DNA from: Hyposmocoma kahamanoa | Lineage: Eukaryota; Arthropoda; Insecta; Lepidoptera; Cosmopterigidae | DNA: 64,000 nucleotides | Assembly: GCF_003589595.1 (NCBI RefSeq) | Contig: NW_020654810.1 | Span: 19,208,448 to 19,272,447 of the forward strand | Direction: 5' to 3' | Part shown: positions 35,901-47,900 of the stretch, piece after piece | How positions within the stretch are numbered: position 1 is the first letter of the stretch | Layout of the letters: every line of letters starts with the position of its first letter | Translations under genes and position numbers: made by a program | Notes under the pieces: model-generated | Database searches by the model: none | The model's input: the letters and a program-made list of their open reading frames with translations, nothing else | What the model was told of the DNA's origin: nothing

Positions 35901-38900
35901 CTGCCATCTAATGGGAAGGTTATTAATGCCTTTGCGATAGAACTCCGACGATCTAGACTGCACAAACTGTGTGAAAGCATTTTGTACTGCCTCCTGGGAA
36001 GAAAACTTCTTGTCACGTAGATAATTGTCCAAATCACGAAAAAAATGGTAGTCCGTTGGAGCAAGGTCTGGTGAATACGGAGGATGACGAATGGTTTCTA
36101 ACTGCAGTTCCTAAAGGGTCAAAATGGTTTCTCGTGCTGTGTGAGGTCTCGCGTTGACGTGGAGCAATAATGGTGAAGATCGATTCATGAGTCGGGGCTG
36201 TTTTACTGCTAGTTTTGTCAACATGGTTCGGAGTTCGGCACAATAGACATCTGCCGTTATTGCTTGACCAGATCGGAGAAAACTATAGTGAATAACACCA
36301 TGCTGAGACCACCAAACAGTTACCATTACCTTTTTATTGGTAAGTTTTGCTTTAGGACACTGTTGTGGCATTTGACCTGGGGTCAGCCATTGCATTTTTC
36401 TTTTCCGGTTATCATAAAGAATCCACTTTTCATCACATGTTACAATTCGATCCAATATTCCTTCATTTCTGTACCGGTTCAACAAGGCAACACAAGTTTC
36501 AACACGCGTTTCTTTCTGCAGATCAGTCAAATCATGAGGCACCCATTTTTCGTATTTTTTTATTTTATTGGTTTGACGCAAGTGAGTCAATATTGTGGGT
36601 AAGGTAACGTTAAACCATGCCGCTAATTCCTGGGTAGTTTGACTAGGATCGGCTTCCACTATCTCTCTTAATTCATCGTTATTCACCTGTGTGGGCGGTC
36701 TTCCTCGTGCCTCGTTCTTTAAGTCGAAATTTCCATCACGAAAGCGTTTAAACCAAAATCGCATGGTGCGTTCATTAGTAGACTCCTCTCCAAACGCAGC
36801 ATTGATATTGCGGGCTGTTTCTGCCGCGTTAGTACCGCGTCGGAACTCGTATTCAAAAATCACTCGAATTTTCGCAGTATCCATCTTTCTAGGAGTCTAC
36901 TAATGAACGCACCATGCGATTTTGGTTTAAACGCTTTCGTGATGGAAATTTCGACTTAAAGAACGAGGCACGAGGAAGACCGCCCACACAGGTGAATAAC
37001 GATGAATTAAGAGAGATAGTGGAAGCCGATCCTAGTCAAACTACCCAGGAATTAGCGGCATGGTTTAACGTTACCTTACCCACAATATTGACTCACTTGC
37101 GTCAAACCAATAAAATAAAAAAATACGAAAAATGGGTGCCTCATGATTTGACTGATCTGCAGAAAGAAACGCGTGTTGAAACTTGTGTTGCCTTGTTGAA
37201 CCGGTACAGAAATGAAGGAATATTGGATCGAATTGTAACATGTGATGAAAAGTGGATTCTTTATGATAACCGGAAAAGAAAAATGCAATGGCTGACCCCA
37301 GGTCAAATGCCACAACAGTGTCCTAAAGCAAAACTTACCAATAAAAAGGTAATGGTAACTGTTTGGTGGTCTCAGCATGGTGTTATTCACTATAGTTTTC
37401 TCCGATCTGGTCAAGCAATAACGGCAGATGTCTATTGTGCCGAACTCCGAACCATGTTGACAAAACTAGCAGTAAAACAGCCCCGACTCATGAATCGATC
37501 TTCACCATTATTGCTCCACGACAACGCGACACCTCACATAGCACGAGAAACCATTTTGACCCTTCAGGAACTGCAGTTAGAAACCATTCGTCATCCTCCG
37601 TATTCACCAGACCTTGCTCCAACGGACTACCATTTTTTTCGTGATTTGGACAATTATCTACGTGACAAGAAGTTTTCTTCCCAGGAGGCAGTACAAAATG
37701 CTTTCACACAGTTTGTGCAGTCTAGATCGTCGGAGTTCTATCGCAAAGGCATTAATAACCTTCCCATTAGATGGCAGCAATGTATAGATAATAATGGCAA
37801 CTATTTTGATGAAATAAATTTGTTAAAAATTTAAAAAATAAACAATTTAGATTTTCAGTACAAATCGGCAATTTCATACTTTAACCCCTATTACATCGTC
37901 GTAGAACCTCTACGAGAAGGTGAAATGAATGATTATCACTAATTAGGGGATCACCACACTAGTTAAAGCGGAATCGGCTGAATATATAATAAGATTCCGG
38001 TTGACATTCAAAATTAACATTCACGAGATTTTTATTAAATAAAAAATTTGTAAGTTATTAAAAAAATCCAATGAAACATTCGATCAAAATGCGACATCTA
38101 CGTCAGTTGAGGCATCTGTAAAGATGGGCTGCGGTGAAAAGGCTTTTTAAAAATCTCTCGCTAGATATCACTAGAGGTGACGAATGCCGAAAGCCAGTAG
38201 AAAGATCTATGACAAAAAGTCATGGGAGAATTTCAACAGCTCGTTAACTTGACCTGTGGCTCAGTTGGTAAGAGGAATGCTACAATTCAAGTCCCACCGA
38301 GCCAAAGAAATTTTTCGATACTTTATACTAAAGGTTACTTACAGCTTCTGTAAAGGTTATTTAAGAACTTGGATAATGTAAATCCATGGCAGTGACCGCA
38401 TTTAGCTATTGGAGGTTGTTTCGATCAAGGATATTTGAAATAAATATTGCAAATGATAATCTACACAAATGTTTATTTACAAAGAAGAATCCCTAGACTT
38501 TCTTGCTTTCATTCTTCTTAAGGGAATCTGCCTTACGGATGAGAAGCTGTTTAACACGTTCCCTCTGCAGCTCGAAATCAGAAATGGACCCCTCACGTGC
38601 AATTTTTTTTCAAATTTGTTGAAATTGGTATATACATATATATTGTTACATTCATGGACAGAAAAATTATTTTCAAAAATCCTCATCCCATTTTCACGTT
38701 TTTCCCAAGTGCTACACATGTGATGCACATGATAGGTAGTATTTATATTTTATAGTCAATATAATTGGGCGTTAACTAACGCCATCTATAAATTCCATGT
38801 TAAATTTATAAGTATGGCCACCAGGTTTCTCGTAAAAAAAATATAGATGCCTCTGTAAGTCCCTTATTTTAAACGAAACTTGTGAAATAAGGTTACTTTC

Positions 38901-41900
38901 CTAAAATACATAATATTCAGTCATTTTAATGGTTTCATAATTCTCGTTTGAATTAATAATGACTATCTGAAATACATCACAATGTATCTGTTATAGTTTC
39001 ACCAATGCATTTTGAAAGGTTGCCTTTTTGATCAAATTCCATTTTGCTGTTATATTATGGTATGTAAAATTAATTATATTTTGTGAAATATGATAACTAC
39101 GACGTGTATATATAGTGGCTACACTCATTAAAATATTCTTGAAGTTTTTACTTTATATCTTAGTACTGTATAATATTTATTCAATGTTCAACCAAGTGTA
39201 CTGAACAATGCTGCTCTGTGATTGGACGATATTATGGTATATAAAATTGATGAAATTTGCAAAATTAAGATAATTACGAGATTTATATAATTATTACAGT
39301 AATTAAATATGTATTGCCTTTGTTACTTTATACCTTTGTAATGCATAACATTTACTACTTATGCTCAACCAAGTGAGTCAAGAAATACTGCTCTGTGATT
39401 GGACGGTATTATGGTGTATAAAATTAATGATATTTGCTTAATTAAGACAACCTATGAGGTTCCTATAACTGTGATAGTTCTTAAAATATGTTTCAACAAC
39501 TTGTTAGGTAAAAGCTTTCATTCTCGTCAGCACTGTACAAATGTAAACGATAATTATTTTGTGATTGGTCAAAATAGTATGTATGTATGAAGGAATTTTA
39601 AAGGAGGTTTTGAAAGGTATAAAAAGGAATGTAAAGCTGGAGGAGGCGGAAAAAAGTGCCGAACCGAGAACCAGCTAAAGTTAAGTACCTACCTGCTTTG
39701 TAACTTGTTCTATTGCTACTGTCTAATTGTGTTGTGTAAATATAAGTATGGTCTCTCTGCTTGGTAGCAATAATGTAAATTATTGCTACTACGCATTGGC
39801 ATAGTTTATGTACCTAAATGTGTGATTAGTCTTGAAATCCTTTATAAGTAGTTGTTGTTTTAACTTGTCGAATTTTAATTAATTTCCTTTTTCTAGCACA
39901 GCCATAATTTAAACTTTTACTTTGTTTATCCTGTTTCTCAAATTATTTATTTACTACAATTAAACAATTAAATTATAAACAATATTGTTTTGTACCAACT
40001 TTATAAATTAAAACTGAGTCATGTTTTTGAAAGTATTGCTTTTCATTTTGTTTTTAAAATTAGTTCGCAAGCAATTTTTACTATGTACATCTAATTTTGT
40101 ACTACCCTCTAATGGAAATAAATTTGGTTTACTAAAATTATGCTTTTCAATTTCATAGAAGTTTAACATCTTTATAATAGAATCTAGTAATTAGTAGACA
40201 CAAATATGATTTTTTTCTAACACACGCTCGTATGAGTTCTTTACTTGATGCTACATATATGATGCACGCAGTGGTAGTTTCTTAATTTTATTCGGTTTAT
40301 TATTTGTTTTATGATTTGTATTTTTTATAATTAATCCGCTTATAACAAAAATATAATTTAATAATTTTATTCTTTATTAAATAAATAATTCTACTTAATG
40401 CATTCAATATATAATTCATGCTCGTTTAATAATAGTAATTTTGACAGATTTTTCTAAAATCTCTATGGTCTATGTTTAGTCTATGCCTTGAAAAGATAGA
40501 AGAGGCTAGTGAAAGTTTGTTATAAATCGTTAAATATTATACAAAGTCGACGTTTATCATGTACCCTCAAAACCACAAAGTAAACTGATTACGCTGTCTG
40601 CGCCGGAAGAAATATGAAAAATTCTAGAAGAAAGTGATGGTGAAGATCATCTTTTGGACGAATTTGAGAATTCTTTAGAGAATTAGAGTATTATCATGTG
40701 ACGTATACGTCCTATACAAATTTTGTGCTAAAAAGTCACCCGGTACCACATGCATGAAGTCTCTATTTTCTTTACTCATACGTGCAAGTAAATAAAAACG
40801 ATATAGCTTACACGTGCAAATTAAAAAATATCTATAAGTTTCAAAGGGGTCGTACATTATATTTTGATGCACTCACGTATTGTTTGTAACTTGAAATGCA
40901 TCACAAGAAACGTGTCAATATGACGATTCCAAGTGTAAATTGCTTACCTACGAAAACAAGACTATTTGACTTTTACTGAGTTGAATATCCAAAGGTCGCT
41001 TGGATAATACTTTTAATTTGAAAATTCTAAATTTTGTTCTGCTAATAGTTTTAACAAATGATCAAATTTTAATCGATTTTAGGATTGCGTGGACTTAAAG
41101 CTTTTTCTGACGGGCTTAATGCGATTCCGTGTAGATAAATGTGGTGAAACCCTTACAGGTTATAATTATTAATACAAAGTCGAACCCTCAAAAAAAATCC
41201 TTCTAATATATCGTGTCAGACGCTATACCAACTAAGCCACGGAACGAACACACAAATTTTTCTATGTTTGTTGTCGTGTCTTTATATTTGGGGTTTTCCA
41301 CGGCTTTTTAGCCGTAGCGCCATCTATGGAAATCTTAAGTATTTCGTCACCCAGTTAGATACCTTTACAGCTAGAGATGTCGCTATTCATTGTATTTAAA
41401 TTTTATTGAATTGATATTCAATTATTTTTCAAGTGAAATTACTACACTAGTTTGTTATAATTATTAACACAAAGATCGAACACTCAGAAACCCTTACAGG
41501 TTCCTTACCGCGATATGAATTTACAACGTTTATTGTATTTTTACTTTTTTTATTTAATTGTAAAGTTGCAAATTATGAGTTGAATATATCGTCTCAGCTG
41601 TCTTAAGAGTCGAGAATATCTCAGCTCGACTTCATTTTTTTTCCCGTACTAAGTCGGTTCTATTGTGCTGGTCGAGCAGCAGGGACACTGGCTTTATTTG
41701 AGGTTCTTTTTTACAAACGAAATTAAAGCCATTTGAAAAATCTATATCGTAGAGCGTATATTACATGTGTTCTATTTAGTTCAGGTGATATAGGAAAAAA
41801 ATTGTTAGTATATTCAATAGGACATTACCTATAACGGTTTTCTTGTACAATTTCGAGGTACGTTTGTGTTTTTTCTATCGTGAAAGTTTTTAAAAATCGT

Positions 41901-44900
41901 GTTTTCACACCATATACTAATCAATATACATTCTCAATTTTACTATAATTTTTTTTCCAAAGTTAAGCGGAATCAACTAAAGCCATTTGAGGTTGTATCC
42001 ACTGTTAAATCGTTTTGTAAATTTAAGATGAGGGTTAGATTGTAGTCAATTTTGTAGTCTGTATTTATCGCTTTCTTTGGTTTGTTTAGTTTTAAGTACT
42101 ATTTTCAATCGTATGTGTTATATTTAAATTTTACTTTATCTTTAAGTTTAATTTTAAATCTTCTTAGACGCTTTGGCTGACGCTGTTAATAATATTCCTT
42201 TATAATTAAATTAATTATGTCAAACATGTTCGGAAATGTTTGTTGTCACATTACCTTCAAAAAACGAACACGGAGAGTTTGTCATTTAGGGACCATGCGA
42301 TTACTTCCCGGCCAAGGCCTTCAAAGTAAGTATGAAAATCCAAAGCTGTCCACTTTACTGAATTTTTAAAATCCACCTACTAATAATGACTTACGTAAAA
42401 AGACAAAAGAAAAACTCGTACAGCGAACTGCCAAGTGTTATTAAAAGTACCTACCTCCACCGCTTATTATTATTTTTTTAAAAAGGTGGTAAAATAAACT
42501 AAAATGTTTTGGTATTCTTTTCTGTTTTTTTTTGGCCTTTTTTCTATGTTCGTCGCGAAAATAAGTGCTAGTGAGAAGAGCGATAACGAAAATAAATAAT
42601 TATGGATACACAAAAAACCGCATCATCAGACGTTCAACAGACGTTATTAAATGTGCTTGGAAAAACTATGTCAAATATTACTTTTAATTTTAATTAACAT
42701 TTTTTTAACTTTTTTATTATACATCTTCTTCTCGTTGGTCTTCTATTATTTCCTCGCATTGTTTGAGAAAACTATATCATTATAATTATAAATAAGTATA
42801 ACACTATATAAGCCTCGGCGAGAACGGAGATTGCTTGTAGACCTCGCTGTACCTCATACTAGTCCAGCAATCCCTTACTTATTATATATATTTATTTGTA
42901 TTTGTTGTTGTGTATGCATCATGTCGGCTTTCCTATACAATAAATCAATAAATAAAAAGTCCAGTCAAACTCTGACCATGCAATAGGTGTAACCATTTTG
43001 AAACATCGTATCGAAAATATAAAGAAGTCACACCGTGGTTAGAAATCTGTAACTTGGGGTAATCATGTCGTCAGTAACCATGTAAAAACCATTTGGCGAA
43101 GTGCTGGTAATGTAACTTGGTTATGTACGGGTAACTAGGGGAAAAAACCGACACGCGAGCGCTACCATGCAAACGAAGTTTGATTCCACTTTGAATATTA
43201 ACTAATCGAAGTCAATGACATACAGTACAGATGACCATGTACAAACTAATATCATCAAAATGATAAGGGTCGTCGCTTGTTTTCTATTAAATTACGTAGT
43301 TTCGAAATTACACGGGCTCAAGATTTCGCAATCATATTAGAGCCAGCAATTCGTAAGCTTTTCAAGATATTTTTCTAAAGATTCTAAATTTAAAATAATA
43401 AGAATTCAATATTTTTATTCTTTTTATTTTAAATTTTAATTTGTCACAATCAGTTGTGACCATGCGACCAGTGAAGAGCCCGAAACTTTGATTTATTTTG
43501 ATTTGATTTTTTTTGTTCCAAAAACAATAATTCGTTGTCCTGTCACACGCCCTAGAAACACTCGGTGTGTCCAACAGCTGTTTTCATTCGCTATTTTTAA
43601 AATTTATAAAAAGGTACCAAGAATTATAAAAATTAAAAAATATCTATTTTTACCAACATCGTTAGGAACACCAAATGTCTCTAGGATGCATGATGGGTTC
43701 ATTTCGAATGGTTATATTATTTGAATTTTGACTAAGTATCCTTTAAGATACTTATTCGTTAAGATCGATACAACCTCCAATAGTTTTGGTTGGTTCGGCA
43801 TACGTTGAATCAATCACTTTGGAAAAAATATACAGTGAAATTATATACACTGATTATCATATGGTGTGAAAACACCATTCCCAAAAATATTCATTAAAAA
43901 AATACAAACATCGAAATTTTACAAGAAAACCGCTGTAGTCAATACACAAAAGATTTTTTGAATATCATCTGAACTAAATAGAAGACGTATATGCAGTAAA
44001 TGATATACTACTCTGTCAAGAAAGTACCGGGAAAAGATCAATAATACACAAAATGTCTATTATTCATCCAAATTTATTTTATCACCTTCAAAGTATGCTC
44101 CTTTAGAAACGATACACTTGCGCCAACGAATAATCCATTCATCAAAACATTTTTTAAACGCTGCTTCCGGAATTGAGTTCAGTTCTCGCCGCGAATTCTC
44201 GCGAATTAAGACAAACTCTTTGTTCGATATTTTTGTCCATTATGAAATTCGCAATACACACTATATATGATATTACTAAAACCAGCACTGTATTTTATAT
44301 AAATAACAGATGCAACTCCAACTCCGCGCCAAAATGGAAAACAGTTGTGCCAATCTAACAACTACAAAAAAACAAAAATTTGAATTTGGAACCATAAACA
44401 AATCATCCATTCCCGATACTTTTTTGACTGAATGTACATTTTTCAAATGGCTTTCAATTCATATGTAAAAAAATAAATTTTGAAATAAAGCCCCTGCTGC
44501 TCGACCCGCGCAATAGAACCGATTCACGGGAAAAATTTGGATTGAAGCTGAGGTAACTCTTAACGCGCCTTGCTTTGCAGTCTTCTCTTCCTCATACAAG
44601 AGGCCGATTTATCCACCCGCATTTTGATGGCAGTACCGAGAGTTTATAAGTCATATATTCCTTAGTTCTTATATACCCACCCGTAATCACCGTTACCGAG
44701 CCATTACGTGCAATTACTGGCCACGAATCTTCTTTAAGAAGATGGTTTGGGCTAGGCTAAGCCATATTGGCATAATGGGAATTGGAGACCTTTATAATAC
44801 ATTTTCCAAGCATTGGAAACGATCTTCGGCATGCACGTTTCACGATGTTTTCCTACACAAATGTGTCATGTAAACTAAAATCATAGATACATGCCGCTAC

Positions 44901-47900
44901 CGGTATTCGAACTGTCAACTTCTAAATTAAGAAACAACCGTTCTCCTACTGGGCTACCACAGCTCTTTTCGAATGCAAATTCCATAAGGCATTGAATTAC
45001 TCTTTATTACGTTTTCTTTCGGACTGTACCTCGTAAATGCCATACTTATAGCTTAAAGTACGTGTCAATTGAATTTCATAAATTGTGTTAAGTATTTTCA
45101 AGGAGAAAAATGTTCATATACAAAGAGACACAGATATGTCACTTATACTATTTGCAAATTCATTTAGAACCCGTAATAATATGTGCCTGTTTGGAAACCA
45201 TTATCATAAATATTTCTTGTAGGTTTATTAGTATGGCAAGACTAATAAGAATCGAGAAACTAATTTTATAAGCAAATATATATTACAATCTACGACTGAG
45301 TTTATTTAGAATATTTTGAATATGTGCGTAGCTTCTAAAATAATAAGGTTTTGTGCGTGTTTATACGCATATTTTGGTATACCGTTTTAATTCAAGTAAA
45401 TACGCAATGTGTGTTCTGAAAAAAATACTTACAGAGGATGTTCTAAGTTGATTTCCATAATAATGTCACGTGGTAATTCGAAGAATTCGGGATCTTTTCC
45501 ATCTGCCGATAGTACTAATGGTAGTACATCCCATGCGGTCCGTTGAGCTGGCTTCCAGCCTAATTTAATGCATATCTGAAATATTCATTATTTGTTTGAA
45601 ATTTAAACTTTGGTCAACGTTTTTACACTAATATTGAAAATCACAATGTTTCCACTAGTTGTTGTAAAGTAATTATTAAAACAACGATCGAACACAAAGA
45701 AAACCAGCGCCTTGACTGAATCTCTCCCAACTGTTATAAAATAGAGCCAGCGAAGTAAGTAAGTATTTCTTTCTCAAACATGCTCCGAAATGTTTGCATT
45801 ACTTTCAAAAAATGAACGCAGAAAGTTTGTCATTTAAGGTCCGTGTGACTTCTTCCCGGCCAAGGCCTGCAAGGTACGTATGAACATTCATTACTGTCCA
45901 CTTCTCTAAACTTTTAAATCTAGTTACTAATCAAGAACTATATAAACAGGCAAAATGAAAACTCATACAGCCAACTGCTCAGTGTTCATGGTTGCAAGAA
46001 TTAAAAAACCTGGCTGTACCGCTTACTTTAAAAAAAAAATAAAAAAACATTTAAACTAAAGTGTTTTAGTATTCTTTTGCTTTTACGTATTTTTTGTATT
46101 TGGATATAAGGTTATTGGTCGCGAGAATGAGTGCTAGTGAGAAGAGCAATAATGAAATTAGAGTAATAGATGCACATTCAAACACATTATCAGAAGTTCA
46201 GCAGACTACTATTAATGTGCCAGGAAAAACAATAACATTTTCTTTTAGCGATTGTCCGAAGACATTAAATAATAATAATTAAATTAATAATTAATATTTT
46301 TCTATTAGTCTTTTATTCTTCTCTTTTATTATTTCCTCACATTGTTTGAGAAAAATGCTACACGTGACTCGGCGGGAACGGAGATCGCTTGACTCGTATT
46401 AATACAAGGGCGCGCTGGCGCTCGCCCTTGTAACTCATACTCGTCCAGCAATCCCTTACTACCGGGCCTCTGCAATAACGTACTATTTATATATGACGCA
46501 AACTACAAAATCGTAATTTTTGTATATACATATTTGAATCGGGAAGATGGAAAGTGATTATAATTAAACCAACTATAATGTTTGGACCCCTTCTCACCTC
46601 AGTGAATTCTACCCGAGCGGGATCACCAAGTATAGACCCGTCTTCCTCAACATAACCAGCATAGGCGATGAGTTGATGGTTCCATATTCTGTAGTCGTGT
46701 TTGCCATCAGTCCTTTGGGGAAAGATGGTTATTGCTGCCCTGTGGTACAGTTTATGATTAAAATTGGGTTAGCCGAAAACACCGTGCGGTATTAAAGTAT
46801 AAATGACAAATATCTGAATAACTGAATGTAGAATATGCTACACGGACAAGAGTACTGTGTTTAAACAACACGATTAATGTTGTTTTCGGTCTCCTTTGTA
46901 CTTCTATCTTCCCCTTAATAACTTTTGAAAATTAGTAATTACTCATTTTAGTCACACCAAAATTTATTTAGCTAAGCATATTACAATATTGTTAATTAGA
47001 TACTAAAAATGTCACCGAAACATTTTTGACAAATAAAAATATAGTTTTCTATTTGAATTAATTAGCAAATTCTTTATTTGAATTAATAATCATTATTTAT
47101 TTATTTAATGCGGAAGCAGGGCGGGAAAATTAATTTCATGAAAAAATATTCAATGAAAGCGTGGCTATTTTGCATGATTTAACCTCCACTGGGTTCGCAG
47201 AGTAGCAAATTAAAATTACTTCCATTTTTATTCTATTTGAATTAACTTCACAAATGTATAAATGCACAATACTTCTCAGATACGTTGTATCTGTTGTTTT
47301 GCGAAATATTAAACATACAATTGAAGGTTACTTTTAATCTACTGTCGGAATAGTGTTCCAAATGAGAAAATAAATATCTGCATACATATACAAGGAATGA
47401 CATCGGGCGGTTAAAACCACCAAAGATTAATTAATCACTTTTTCGAATTTATAACGAAATTAAGTGAAGTCGTAGATTAAATATATAATGTATAATAATA
47501 ATATAGAATAATATATAATATAGATTCGTAGACCTAGATTAGTAACATCGTAAGTAACACCTTTTTTTCCGTGACTTTCGACAAAGCACGATAAATTTAC
47601 CAAAAATAAAGTTTCAAGTTTTTTGGTACTGTCTGACACGTTTTCGATCTGGTATTTGGTAGTGAGATAGTAAGTTTAAAGGTGCAAACGTCATCTCTGG
47701 CTACTCCCGCGTTTTGCACAGAGTTGTCGTCGTTGGGAGTGATCTATTTAAATAGTTTTATTTTTATATTTGAAAGCAAAATCTGACGAATTAGTAAAAT
47801 TCATGGAACTTTTTGCTGATAGTAGTTTACAAATAACCCTGTTTAATAATAATAAGTAATATCCCAATTAGTTAACATAAGCTTTTGCTTGAAGCTCATA

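Larger units (their letters stand above)
35785..37893. mobile_element. Palindromic (head-to-head) mariner element
   Basis: Two nearly identical 1003-bp arms, 35785-36787 and 36891-37893, are exact mirror images without indels (paired positions always sum to 73678). They surround a 103-bp loop. Both outer ends are the same sequence, flanked by TA (35785-35786 and 37892-37893), the mariner target duplication. Each arm encodes the same mariner transposase, oriented from the centre outward. Neither copy has its own 5' terminal repeat: both break at the centre. It lies in the 11-kb NOS intron 6. Confidence 0.93.
34406..45432 (-). other. NOS intron 6 (11 kb)
   Basis: The largest NOS intron, splitting the heme domain between exons 6 and 7. 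It contains the palindromic mariner, the 177-bp tandem array, repeats G and H, a mariner derivative and SINE pieces. No exon-like frame was found in it. Confidence 0.85.

Noticed and set aside
36264..37414. Antisense ORFs of 70-112 codons over the mariner arms
   Set aside because: They are mirror pairs antisense to the transposase with no domain of their own.
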